DNA of 64,000 nt from positions 124,001-188,000 of the forward strand of contig NZ_JAVHUY010000010.1 of NCBI RefSeq assembly GCF_031085175.1. The letters are read 5' to 3'. The notes beneath the pieces are model-generated. The model saw only the letters and a list, made by a program, of their open reading frames with translations, did no database searches and was not told the DNA's origin. Of this stretch, positions 1 through 7,819 are shown piece after piece (positions within the stretch are counted from its first letter, which is position 1; each line of letters opens with the position of its first letter). The position numbers and the translations under genes are program-made. This stretch comes from Phytohabitans maris (lineage in GTDB: Bacteria > Actinomycetota > Actinomycetes > Mycobacteriales > Micromonosporaceae).

Positions 1-455
1 TACTGGTTGTAGAGCCACGCGTACTGCGACGTGAGCGTCATCGTCTTACTGCTCTTCCCGTTGACCGTGACGTCGAGCGGCGCGGTGATGCCACCCCCGC
101 CGGGCGCGTCCGGGATGCTGTAGCGCACGTTGATGGCGTTGGCCGCGGCCGGCAGCGTGAACTCGACGTACTGGCCGGGGGTCAGCTTCACCGCACGGCG
201 GCCGGATGCCTCGGCCGGCAGCGTGTACGGCGTGCGGTCGGGGCCGATGACCACGCCGTTGGTCCGGGCGTTTTCGGCCTCCTGCTCCAGGAAGTCGACG
301 CGGGCGCCACGGCCGGCGACGAGCGAGGGGGCGAGGGCGGCCCGGGTCACCACGGGGGCCGCGACGGTCCGGGCGCTTGCGCTGGCCGGTATGGCCCACG
401 CGGTCGCAGCCAAGGTCAAGACAACGGGGAGTGCCAGCATGCGTCTGTGGGTCAT
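1..455 (-). CDS. Secreted glucan-active protein, N-terminal part (cut by window edge)
   Basis: The start is the ATG at 455; the gene runs off the left edge, so only about 151 residues are visible. It opens with MTHRRMLALPVVLTLAATAW and a small-residue stretch (PASASA), a signal peptide with a likely cut near residue 28. After it comes a beta-rich domain with motifs FLEQEAENARTNG, GQYVEF and SIPDAPGGGG. Very similar motifs (EYEAEAADYQG, GQYVEFTSTNQ, SIPDSAGGGG) occur in the middle of the GH87-like enzyme at 7820-11155, so this is the same kind of accessory module, which in that family precedes a beta-helix catalytic domain. A catalytic domain would lie outside the window, so its presence and specificity are inference. 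It lies upstream of and in line with nothing visible; the next gene ends at 595. Confidence 0.7.
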   Translation of the reverse strand, partial: MTHRRMLALPVVLTLAATAWAIPASASARTVAAPVVTRAALAPSLVAGRGARVDFLEQEAENARTNGVVIGPDRTPYTLPAEASGRRAVKLTPGQYVEFTLPAAANAINVRYSIPDAPGGGGITAPLDVTVNGKSSKTMTLTSQYAWLYNQ

Positions 456-554
456 CAGCACGGGCTCGATTCTGCGAGTTCGGAGAGTTTCGATCACGTT
501 AAATCCCGGCGCAGAATCCCGCAAGAAGTCGTCTGGACAATGCAAGAACCGTAC

Positions 555-585
555 GGGCGGCCGGAGTGAGGCACGCCGGCCGCCC
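555..585 (-). terminator. Stem-loop after the GH55-like gene
   Basis: Ten-base perfect arms, GGGCGGCCGG (555-564) and CCGGCCGCCC (576-585), with an 11-base loop, begin 10 bases past the stop of the leftward gene ending at 595. There is no U tract, as is usual for high-GC actinomycete terminators. Confidence 0.6.
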
Positions 586-594
586 GGGACGGCA

Positions 595-2436
595 CTACGG
601 GATCGGGTACTCCGCGATGTACACGGGGACGCCGATCTTGGTGGTGTCGGCCGCCTCGCCCACGCCGTTGACGACGTGGTCGATCGTGCCGGCGCTGAGG
701 TTGACGGTCATGATGTGGTGCAGCTTGACGCCCGGCCGCTCCGGCACCTCGAAGCCGTTCTCGGTGTGGATGGACGGGTTGTTCTGGTTGAAGACGTAGA
801 CGCCCGCGCCGTACAGCGTGTGGCTGCGCACCTTGGCGCCGACCTTGTAGCCGGCGTACCCCTCGACACCGCCGTTCATCCAGTCGGCCTGCGTCGGCGG
901 GTCGTACGGCAGCTCGTTCTGGTAGAGGACCACCGTGCCGCGCTCGCCGTTCCACACCGTGTTGTACCGCTGGAAGTGCTCGACGAAGAGCCCGGTGGCG
1001 GTCACGTCGTCACCGTTGATCACGGCGCCGTACCGGCCGGTGTTGGTGTTCCACCGCTCGGTGTCGGTAAAGCCCTCGACGCCGTGGTCGCCGCGCCACA
1101 CCCAGGTGTGGTCGATGAGCACGTTGTCGCTGTTGACCTCCAGCGCGATGTTGGTCTTGCCGACGTGCGGCCCGCCGACCCGGAAGTACACGTCGTTGAG
1201 CGTGGTCGGGTTGCTCGGCGAGCTGAAGCCGAGGCCGTGCTTCTGGCCGACCCGCAGCAGCACCGGCGACTCCTTGAGCCCGGCGTCGATGGTGACCCCG
1301 GCGACGATCACGCCGGGCACGTCCGCGATGTCGAGCGGGGTGGAGCCGTTGACCGCGGTGAGCGTGGCGTGGCCGAGGCCGAGGACGACCGTGTTGGGGC
1401 GCCAGACCTCGATGCTGCGGGCGATGTCGTACACGCCCGGGGTGAGCAGCAGGTGCTTGCCGAGCGCGAGCGCCAGGTTGATCTTCAGGACCGAGTCGCC
1501 CGGCTTCGCGACGTAGAAGTCGGAGAGCGGGATCGTGCGGCCCGGCGTCAAGCCGTTCGCCCAGGTGACGCCGCTGGTGTTGCGGTGCGCCGAGGGCACG
1601 CGGACCTGGTACCTGCCCTTCGCGTCGACGAAGAGGAACGGCTTCTCCCGGCTCAGCGGGGTGGTCTCGAGCGTCGTGTACGGCGGGCTCGGGAACGCCG
1701 AGTCGTCCGGCGCGCCGGTGACGCCCGCGAAGACCTGGTTCCACACGCCGTTCGACCAGCCGGCGACTTCACTGTTGCGGGTCAGCCACTGCTGCTGCGA
1801 GCCGTTGGTGGTGGCGGGCAGTCGGGAGTCGGCGATGAAGCCGCCGCTGGCGTACTGCGGGCCGGCCGTGCAGTAGTCCATCAGCGACAGCGTGCCGCCG
1901 GTGATGTTCATGCGGCGCAGCGAGACCGCCTGGGAGACGGCCCAGAAGTTCGCCGACGCCCGGCAGCCGTCCTGGCCCAGGGCGTTGATGTTGATCGAGA
2001 GGTTGGAGAGGGTACGCCAGAAGTTGACCAGCGCGAGGCAGTTGCTCGTGCCGCCCTCCTCCAGGCAGCGGTTGTAGACCTCGACCTTGCCGTTGATCAC
2101 GACGTCGGTGGGCGAGGCGCCGAGGCCGGCGATCTCGGTGTAGTAACCGACCTTGATTTGCAGTGGCTGCTCGGCCGTGCCGTACGTGCCGGGCTTGAAC
2201 AGGAACGTGTACCGGTTGGTGCCCATCTCGCTGCCGACCTGGGCGGCGTGCGTGGCGTCGAGCGCCGCCTGGATCTGGCCGACGGGCATGCTCGGGTCGA
2301 AGACCGTGACGTTCGGCCCGAAGATCGACGCCGGGGTGGCGTGCGGCGGTGCGGCGACGGCGGCGGTCCCGGTCGCGGCGGTGACCGTCGCCAGTACGAG
2401 AGCGAGCGTGAGTGCCCGTCTCAGGTGCCTCTTCAT
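595..2436 (-). CDS. Secreted beta-helix glycoside hydrolase, GH55-like (exo-beta-1,3-glucanase type)
   Basis: A 613-residue exported protein. Residues 1-29 are a signal peptide (MKRHLRRALTLALVLATVTA, ending near AVAA). The rest is one long repetitive beta-strand region with Asn/Gly turns (DVVINGKVEV, NITGGTLSL, NVLIDHTWVWRGDHG, GAVINGDDVTATGLFVEHFQ, TVVLYQNELPYDPP), the pattern of a right-handed parallel beta-helix. Length and motifs resemble streptomycete proteins, often labelled coagulation factor 5/8 type, that belong to GH55 laminarinases such as SacteLam55A; this match is from memory, and a generic pectate-lyase-like beta-helix is the alternative. A perfect 12-base LacI-type palindrome lies 32 bases upstream, so induction by a glucan breakdown product is likely. 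Clear export plus the nearby GH87-like gene suggests attack on fungal or plant wall glucan. Confidence 0.7.
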   Translation of the reverse strand: MKRHLRRALTLALVLATVTAATGTAAVAAPPHATPASIFGPNVTVFDPSMPVGQIQAALDATHAAQVGSEMGTNRYTFLFKPGTYGTAEQPLQIKVGYYTEIAGLGASPTDVVINGKVEVYNRCLEEGGTSNCLALVNFWRTLSNLSININALGQDGCRASANFWAVSQAVSLRRMNITGGTLSLMDYCTAGPQYASGGFIADSRLPATTNGSQQQWLTRNSEVAGWSNGVWNQVFAGVTGAPDDSAFPSPPYTTLETTPLSREKPFLFVDAKGRYQVRVPSAHRNTSGVTWANGLTPGRTIPLSDFYVAKPGDSVLKINLALALGKHLLLTPGVYDIARSIEVWRPNTVVLGLGHATLTAVNGSTPLDIADVPGVIVAGVTIDAGLKESPVLLRVGQKHGLGFSSPSNPTTLNDVYFRVGGPHVGKTNIALEVNSDNVLIDHTWVWRGDHGVEGFTDTERWNTNTGRYGAVINGDDVTATGLFVEHFQRYNTVWNGERGTVVLYQNELPYDPPTQADWMNGGVEGYAGYKVGAKVRSHTLYGAGVYVFNQNNPSIHTENGFEVPERPGVKLHHIMTVNLSAGTIDHVVNGVGEAADTTKIGVPVYIAEYPIP

Positions 2437-2465
2437 GCGGTTTCGTCCTCTCCGCCGTGGCCCTA

Positions 2466-2481
2466 GTGAGAGCGCTCTCCC
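2466..2481. promoter_or_regulatory. LacI-family operator upstream of the GH55-like gene
   Basis: GAGAGCGCTCTC at 2468-2479 is a perfect 12-base palindrome with the central GCGC typical of LacI-family sites. It resembles the CebR box TGGGAGCGCTCCCA of streptomycetes, which controls cellulose and cello-oligosaccharide genes. It sits about 30 bases before the start codon at 2436, where repressor binding would block initiation. The LacI gene at 55707-56711 is not obviously its partner, because that locus carries a different palindrome. Confidence 0.7.
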
Positions 2482-2622
2482 GCTGGGCCACTTCGTTCAC
2501 GTCGTGGAATAAGGGGACGAGGATGTTTCTACCGCGTGAATCGACGAAGCGCCATGCCCGTACGGACGCTGATTTCCGTACGGGCAGGCGGCTTTCCATA
2601 CGGCGCAAACCGTAAGGCGGGC

Positions 2623-3627
2623 TCAGACCGTGATGACCACCTTCGCCCGCGCGTGCTCGACCTCCAGGTAGCGGATCGCCTCGGGCACCTGGGCGAGCGG
2701 GAACGTCCGGTCGAGGGCCGGCAGGACCTTGCCCGCCTCGATCAGCTCGCGCAGCGTCGCGAGCTGCTCCGCTTTCGGCGACATGCCCATCAGGGACGTC
2801 AGCCGGTGGCGGACGAACCGCGACGCGACCTGCGCCTTGATCTGCAGGCCCATCGGGCCGGTGACGTGCGGGCGACCGTTGCGCGACACGCCACCACCGG
2901 AGAGCAGGAGCAGGCCGGTGGGGGTCAGCGCCCGCCGGAGGTCGGCCAGCGAGCGGTTGGCGACCAGGTCGAAGACCATGTCGTACCGCTGCCCGTCGCG
3001 GCTGAAGTCCTCGCGGGTGTAGTCGAGCACGTGGTCCGCGCCAAGCGACCGCACCAGCTCGACGTTGCGGGTGCTGCACACGCCGGTCACCTCCGCGCCG
3101 AACGCCTTGGCGATCTGCACGGCGAACGTCCCCACGCCACCCGACGCGCCGTTGACGAGCAGCCGCTGGCCGGTGGTGACCCGCCCGACGTCGCGCAGCC
3201 CGACGAGCGCGGTGCAGCCGGCCAGTGGTACGGCGGCCGCCTGCTCGAACGTCAGGTTGACCGGCTTGTGTTCGAGCTGGCCGTCCGGCACGCAGACGTA
3301 CTCCGCGAACGCACCGTCCAGGTCGCCCGCGTCGCCGTACACCTCGTCGCCCGGGCGGAACCTGGTCACGCCACCGCCAACCGCCTCCACCCGGCCCGCC
3401 ACGTCGCTGCCCCGGATCTGCCGCTTGGGTCCGCTCAACCCGAAGACCGAGGGCATCGCCAGGCGGGCGAGGTAGGGGTCGCCGCGCATGACGTGCCAGT
3501 CCCGCGCGTTGACCGCCGCAGCGTGTACGCGTACGAGCACCTCGCCGGCGGCGGGTGCGGGTTTGTCCACCTCGCGGAGCACGAGGCCGTCGGATGAGCC
3601 GTACCTGTCCTGGACGATCGCCTTCAT
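2623..3627 (-). CDS. NADPH:quinone oxidoreductase-like MDR dehydrogenase (zinc-free)
   Basis: Medium-chain dehydrogenase/reductase of 334 residues. The ATG at 3627 is chosen because MKAIVQDRYGSSDGLVLREV is the standard family start; an upstream in-frame ATG at 3744 would add 39 residues of no recognisable character. The N-terminal GroES-like half carries VRVHAAAVNARDWHVMRGD, and the cofactor half has GASGGVGTFAVQIAKAFGA, the Rossmann nucleotide-binding loop of quinone-reductase-like members. The catalytic-zinc Cys/His pattern of classical alcohol dehydrogenases is missing, so NADPH-dependent reduction of quinones or enones is the likely chemistry. The gene is alone, with no operon partner, so the substrate is unknown. 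Confidence 0.8.
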   Translation of the reverse strand: MKAIVQDRYGSSDGLVLREVDKPAPAAGEVLVRVHAAAVNARDWHVMRGDPYLARLAMPSVFGLSGPKRQIRGSDVAGRVEAVGGGVTRFRPGDEVYGDAGDLDGAFAEYVCVPDGQLEHKPVNLTFEQAAAVPLAGCTALVGLRDVGRVTTGQRLLVNGASGGVGTFAVQIAKAFGAEVTGVCSTRNVELVRSLGADHVLDYTREDFSRDGQRYDMVFDLVANRSLADLRRALTPTGLLLLSGGGVSRNGRPHVTGPMGLQIKAQVASRFVRHRLTSLMGMSPKAEQLATLRELIEAGKVLPALDRTFPLAQVPEAIRYLEVEHARAKVVITV

Positions 3628-3988
3628 GACATCGATGGTGGCGAGCTGGGGCGCCGCTTTCATCGGCACATGGGCCGCGACTCGGGCGGCCCAAGGTGCG
3701 GTCTGCCGACCGTACTTTAGGACGACTCGCCGCGACCCCTTCACTATTTCGATTATCGTCTATTTACGAGTTTGGTACGCCGGTGCCAACAACCCGCTGA
3801 CGGTGTGACCCCGTCCTGAGTGGACGTGCCGCTTTTCCATATGACGAAAGAAGAATCTGTTGACGTCAATTGCTCACTACAACCCGCGTCTCTTCCTGGG
3901 TTATCGTCCACTTTCGTACTGCGTGGGACTGTAGTCGGCGGCGGAGAGAACCGGGTGCGGCCCTGCGGGACAAAGGAGGGTCCTGCCC

Positions 3989-4342
3989 ATGACCCTGAAA
4001 CGTGCGGCGGCCGTGGCGGCGACCGTCGCGGTCACCCAGTGCCTGACTGTCAACATCCTCGTCGGAGCGCTAACCGGCGGCGAGGTCCCGACCATCGTCA
4101 ACCTGTTTACCGTCGCGGCGGCATCCGTCTCCGTCGTCGTCGCGGTACAGGCCGAATTCCACTACCGGACTCAGGACCGACTGCGGGCGATGAACGACCT
4201 CCTCGTCGCCCGCCTCTCCGAAATCGAGGAACGCACCACCGACCACCACGCCGGGTTCGTGGAAGGCCTTCTGCTCACCCACGGACATGACAGCACTGTC
4301 CGGCCACTAACGTCACCGGGCAACGGACGCCGCCCCCATTGA
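3989..4342 (+). CDS. Small membrane protein of unknown function
   Basis: A 117-residue protein with a strong ribosome binding site (AAAGGAGGG, 3972-3980) before the ATG at 3989, which supports it being real. Two hydrophobic segments are seen, about residues 7-29 (AVAATVAVTQCLTVNILVGA) and 36-53 (IVNLFTVAAASVSVVVAV), followed by a charged tail (FHYRTQDRLRAMNDLL, then SEIEERTTDHH) that could form a short amphipathic or coiled helix inside the cell. No family was recognised. It lies between two unrelated genes and ends in a shared stem-loop at 4344-4377. The function is unknown. Confidence 0.65.
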   Translation: MTLKRAAAVAATVAVTQCLTVNILVGALTGGEVPTIVNLFTVAAASVSVVVAVQAEFHYRTQDRLRAMNDLLVARLSEIEERTTDHHAGFVEGLLLTHGHDSTVRPLTSPGNGRRPH

Positions 4343-4343
4343 G

Positions 4344-4377
4344 GGTGTCAGGGCCGCCGGGCCGCGGCCCTGACACC
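4344..4377. terminator. Bidirectional stem-loop between convergent genes
   Basis: Perfect 13-base arms GGTGTCAGGGCCG (4344-4356) and CGGCCCTGACACC (4365-4377) with an 8-base loop lie just after the rightward gene's stop (4342) and before the leftward MFS gene's stop (4426). Confidence 0.75.
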
Positions 4378-4425
4378 GCGCACGGACCGGGATACCGCCG
4401 GCGGATGCCCTCCCCGCCTGGGTGA

Positions 4426-5778
4426 TCAGGCCGCGTCGGCGACCAGCTCCTTGACCGGGCCGACCTCGACGCCCTCTTCCTCGGCCGGCGGCGTGACGTC
4501 GAGCGGGTGGGCCAGCTCGTCCTTGGGCATCCTGGCCAGCACGATGCCGAGCACGGCGACAACGGTGGGCACCAGGCCGGCGAGCGCGAACGTGAGGCCC
4601 AGCCCGATGCCGCCGCTGACCGGGCCGGCGAGCGCCATCGACACCGGCATGAAGACCAGCGAGACGAAGAAGTCGAGGCTGGAGACGCGGCCCAGCATGT
4701 GCGGCGGCACCCGGCGCTGCAGCAGCGTGCCCCAGATGACCATCGGCGCGGAGAAGCAGACACCGACCACGAACACGGCCGCGGCGATCACCCACACGTC
4801 GGCGAACAGGCCGATCAGCACGAGCGGGAGGCAGCCGAGACCCCAGAAGAGGTTCATGACCGTGAGGTAGCGGCGGGGCATCTTGAACGTCGCCATGCCG
4901 AGCGACCCGATCGCACCGCCGATGCCGAACGCCGCCATCACGATCGCGTGGTCGCCGGGGCCACCGCCGGCCCGGTCCTTGATGACGAACGGGATCAGCA
5001 CCTCGACCGGACCCATGATGAGGAGGATCAGCACCGAGGCGAAGAGCAGCGTGGCCAGCAGCCACGGGGTGCGCGCCATGTAGACGAAGCCGTCCTTGAG
5101 GTCGACCACCGCCGCGCGGACCGGGTGAGCCGGCTCGGCCGACTTGTCGCGGCGCAGCGGCACCGGGCGCACGAACAGCAGGAACGCGACACCGAGCGCC
5201 TCCAGCACGGCCACCACGGCGATCGCCGCGCCGGGCGAGGAGGCCGCGATCAACGCGCTGGCCAGCGCCGGGCCGGCCGCCTGCATGATGGTCGGCCGTA
5301 GCATGCCCTCGACGCCGTTGGCGGCCATCAGGTCTTCCGCCGGCAGGATCGACGGGAGCAGCGCGGAGTACGCCGGGTAGGTGAAGCCGTTGCCGAGGCC
5401 GATCACGCCGGCGACCACGACCAGGTGCCACAGGTGCAGCAGGTCGCCCACCGCCAGCGCGGCGACGACGGCGATCGCGCCCGTGCGCGCCACGGAGACC
5501 GCGAGCAGGATCCGGCGCTGCGGCACCCGGTCGGCCAGCACGCCGCCGAGCAGCGTGGTGGCCACCATGCCACCGGCCGCCGCGGCCGACACGAGCGACA
5601 GCTCGGTGGGGCCACCGCCAAGCGCGATGACCTGCCAGACCAGCGCGATCAGCCAGACCCCGGCGGCGAAGAGGGACATCGTGACCGAACCGGCGAGCAA
5701 CCGGTACTGCCCGCGGCGGAACGGGCGCAGCGGCCCCCGCAGCCAACGCGATCCGCTTGTGGCGGCGACCTCGCTCAT
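4426..5778 (-). CDS. MFS transporter, drug/siderophore exporter type
   Basis: A 450-residue major facilitator with about twelve hydrophobic segments. After a short cytoplasmic lead (RGPLRPFRRGQYRLLAGS) come TM1 and TM2, then ADRVPQRRILLAVSVARTGA, the loop 2-3 motif (DRxxRR type) of the superfamily. The second half starts near residue 215 after a charged linker (RPVPLRRDKSAEPAHPVRA). The layout fits the MFS_3/EntS-like group, whose members export siderophores, macrolides or other small molecules; the substrate cannot be read. The gene stands alone, with no regulator beside it. The start ATG at 5778 gives a normal cytoplasmic N-terminus. The C-terminal tail is acidic (PPAEEEGVEVGPVKELV). Confidence 0.85.
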   Translation of the reverse strand: MSEVAATSGSRWLRGPLRPFRRGQYRLLAGSVTMSLFAAGVWLIALVWQVIALGGGPTELSLVSAAAAGGMVATTLLGGVLADRVPQRRILLAVSVARTGAIAVVAALAVGDLLHLWHLVVVAGVIGLGNGFTYPAYSALLPSILPAEDLMAANGVEGMLRPTIMQAAGPALASALIAASSPGAAIAVVAVLEALGVAFLLFVRPVPLRRDKSAEPAHPVRAAVVDLKDGFVYMARTPWLLATLLFASVLILLIMGPVEVLIPFVIKDRAGGGPGDHAIVMAAFGIGGAIGSLGMATFKMPRRYLTVMNLFWGLGCLPLVLIGLFADVWVIAAAVFVVGVCFSAPMVIWGTLLQRRVPPHMLGRVSSLDFFVSLVFMPVSMALAGPVSGGIGLGLTFALAGLVPTVVAVLGIVLARMPKDELAHPLDVTPPAEEEGVEVGPVKELVADAA

Positions 5779-6463
5779 CGTCCTAACCCCCGTGTGGTGT
5801 GTGCACCTCTAGGGACTATGACGGGTGGCACCGACAAAAGTCATCGAAACTACGGACGGGTGGCCGGCGACGGGCACGGTGAGCGCCCGCCGCCGGTCAC
5901 CCTGGTCGCCGTTCCCGGGAGGAGGAGCCAGCGGCAGAGGAGGGGGCCTCCGGCGCGGGCGTACCACGAGAAGAGCGACCTCGCCCGCCAGCCCGACGCC
6001 GGTCATACCGGAGACCGGCGCGCCGGGCTGGACGGGAGGTCGAACGCCGTGGTGGGCACGCTGCCAGGGTTGGTGCCGGCCGTCGTGCCGGCCGAGCGGG
6101 CGCCACCGCCCCGACCACGGCCGATAGCCGCCCCGGCCAATGTGCCCCCATTGTGGATTCCTCCCACGTGCCCACCAGGCGCTTCCGAGAGACGATGCCA
6201 ACAGACCCGGTACAGCCGGCGCGACCGGTCGATCGGGCGGAGGCGGCGAGCGAACGGTGTAACGGGCGCCGACGTCTGGACACATTTCTCGTTCACTGCC
6301 CGATATCGGTAACACGGTGGCGGACACCTTGCGCGTACCCCACTCAAGCAAGCGCCCGCGACCCTGGTCAGCATCCCGCGAGACGGGTGTAACCTGCTGG
6401 CTCTGCGGGGTTCGACGACGGATGTGAGAGACCACACGGACCGGCGCGACAGGAATCGAGGCT
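5779..6463. other. Intergenic region without a convincing gene
   Basis: This 685-base stretch separates the leftward MFS gene from the rightward ECF sigma gene and so should hold both promoters. Long open frames exist on both strands, but they are Arg/Pro/Gly-rich, overlap each other and show no domain or good ribosome binding site, as expected of random frames in high-GC DNA. No repeat or RNA was seen. Confidence 0.6.
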
Positions 6464-7066
6464 TTGGACGACGAGGAACTCGCGGATGCCCTCGCCGACG
6501 CGGTGCGGGGAGACTCCGCGGCCTTCGCCAGCCTGTGGCGGGCGCAGCAGCCGGCGCTGCTGCGCTACCTGCGGGTGATCGTAGGCGACGGGGCCGAGGA
6601 CGTGGCGTCCGAGACGTGGCTCCAGACGGCGCGGGCCCTGCGCGGCTTCACCGGTACCCCGGCGGGGTTTCGGGTGTGGCTCTTCACGATCGCCCGCAAC
6701 CGGGCGATCGACGAGCGGCGGCGCGCCCGGCGCCGGCCGGAGGAGCCTCGTGACCTGACCGGACGCGAGCTGCCCGGCACCCATCCCGACGTGGCCAACG
6801 AGGTGATCCAGCGATCCGAGACCGACTGGGCGCTGGGCGTGATCGCCTCGCTACCGAAGGAGCAGGCCGAGGTCGTGACGCTCCGGGTCGTGGCCGGGCT
6901 CGACGTCGCGCAGACCGCCCAGGTGCTGGGCAAACGCCCCGGCGCGGTACGGATCGCGGCGATGCGCGGCCTGCGCCGGCTCGCCGAGCACGGCGAGGTG
7001 CGGGCACGCCGCGCCGGGTCGCCGGCACCGCTGGACCTCCAGTCGCCGCGTACGGAGGGGGTGTAA
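6464..7066 (+). CDS. ECF-type RNA polymerase sigma factor
   Basis: A 200-residue sigma-70 family protein of the extracytoplasmic-function class. Region 2 (about residues 15-85) includes FASLWRAQQPALLRYLRVI, EDVASETWLQ and WLFTIARNRAIDERRRARR, the core-binding and -10 recognition helices. Region 4 (about residues 125-180) has LPKEQAEVVTLRVVAGLDVA and VLGKRPGAVRIAAMRGLRRL, the HTH that reads the -35 element. Translation begins at a TTG (6464), in frame with region 2 and preceded by AGGAATCGAG. The next gene starts 4 bases after its stop and encodes a single-pass membrane protein, so the two form an operon in which that protein probably acts as anti-sigma factor. The regulon is unknown. Confidence 0.85.
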   Translation: MDDEELADALADAVRGDSAAFASLWRAQQPALLRYLRVIVGDGAEDVASETWLQTARALRGFTGTPAGFRVWLFTIARNRAIDERRRARRRPEEPRDLTGRELPGTHPDVANEVIQRSETDWALGVIASLPKEQAEVVTLRVVAGLDVAQTAQVLGKRPGAVRIAAMRGLRRLAEHGEVRARRAGSPAPLDLQSPRTEGV

Positions 7067-7070
7067 CGCC

Positions 7071-7793
7071 ATGCCGCTGTGGGACGCACTCTCAAATGTC
7101 ATGCGCGGGTCACGAAGGAACCGGGTCCGGCCGGACGAGGCGGAGCGACTGCTCGCCACCGGCCGCGATCCCACGCCCCCGGAGCTCGACCGCCTGCTCG
7201 CCGCGGCCACCGCGCCACCGCGGCCGCAGGAGCTGACCGGGCTGGAGGCGGCCCTCACCGCGTTCGAGGAGGCCGGCCGGGACGAACGACCGGCCCAGGC
7301 GCCAGCGCCGCCCCGGCTGCGGATGCTCCGGCCGCTGGCCGCCGCGGCGGCCGTCTCGGTGCTGCTCGTGGGTGGCGTCGCGGTGGCTGCCGAGACCGGC
7401 TACCTGCCCGGTACCGACCCGCCGCCGGCCCGCGAGAGCCTCGCGCCCCGCGACGCACCACCGTCCTCCGCGCCGGCGCCCGCGAGCCCGAGCGCCGCGA
7501 GCCGGCCGGCGACCCGCCCGCCGAGCCCCAGCGCGAGCCCGTCGGCGGCCGCACCGGCGGTGGTCAAGCTCTGCCGCACCTGGGAGGACCGGCACCGGAA
7601 GGGTAAGCCGATGAAGCTCGAGGAACTGCGCGAGCTCGCCCGCGAAGCCGGCGGCGAAGACCGGATACCCGCGTTCTGCGCGCCGCTGCTCCGGCCGCAC
7701 GGCAAGCCGCCGGTGACGCCCGGTCCGCCGACCGCGACGGACCATCCGGGCAAGGGAAAGGGCCCCAAGAACGACGGTGGCCCGGCTGGGTAG
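7071..7793 (+). CDS. Single-pass membrane protein, putative anti-sigma partner
   Basis: A 240-residue protein starting 4 bases after the ECF sigma gene. Residues 1-85 are cytoplasmic and charged, residues 88-107 (PLAAAAAVSVLLVGGVAVAA) form one membrane helix, and the outside part holds a Pro/Ala/Ser linker (about 112-165) and a short tail region with KLCRTWEDRHRKGKPMKLEE. The arrangement matches anti-sigma or sigma-associated membrane proteins often found after ECF genes in Micromonosporaceae. The zinc-binding HxxxCxxC motif of ZAS anti-sigma factors is absent, so the anti-sigma role rests on position and topology only. A strong stem-loop follows at 7776-7804. Confidence 0.7.
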   Translation: MPLWDALSNVMRGSRRNRVRPDEAERLLATGRDPTPPELDRLLAAATAPPRPQELTGLEAALTAFEEAGRDERPAQAPAPPRLRMLRPLAAAAAVSVLLVGGVAVAAETGYLPGTDPPPARESLAPRDAPPSSAPAPASPSAASRPATRPPSPSASPSAAAPAVVKLCRTWEDRHRKGKPMKLEELRELAREAGGEDRIPAFCAPLLRPHGKPPVTPGPPTATDHPGKGKGPKNDGGPAG

Positions 7794-7804
7794 GCCGGGC
7801 CACC
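7776..7804. terminator. Bidirectional stem-loop between convergent genes
   Basis: Arms GGTGGCCCGGC (7776-7786) and GCCGGGCCACC (7794-7804) pair perfectly over 11 bases with a 7-base loop. The hairpin includes the stop codon of the rightward gene and lies 16 bases before the stop of the leftward glycoside hydrolase gene. Confidence 0.75.
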
Positions 7805-7819
7805 ACCGCCGTGCGCGGG

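Noticed and set aside
130-2466. 778-codon open frame on the plus strand opposite the GH55-like gene
   Set aside because: Val/Arg/Asp-rich composition with no domain; it is the antisense of a well-supported gene in high-GC DNA.
1769-3694. 641-codon frame on the minus strand spanning two genes
   Set aside because: Runs across the quinone reductase and GH55-like genes in a shifted frame and has shadow composition (RRGRRG runs).
3820-4290. 156-codon plus-strand frame overlapping the small membrane protein
   Set aside because: The other frame has the strong ribosome binding site and hydrophobic helices; this one is Arg/Pro-rich.
5809-6435. 208-codon minus-strand frame in the gap before the ECF sigma gene
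   Set aside because: Pro/Arg-rich, several rival frames on both strands, no ribosome binding site or domain.
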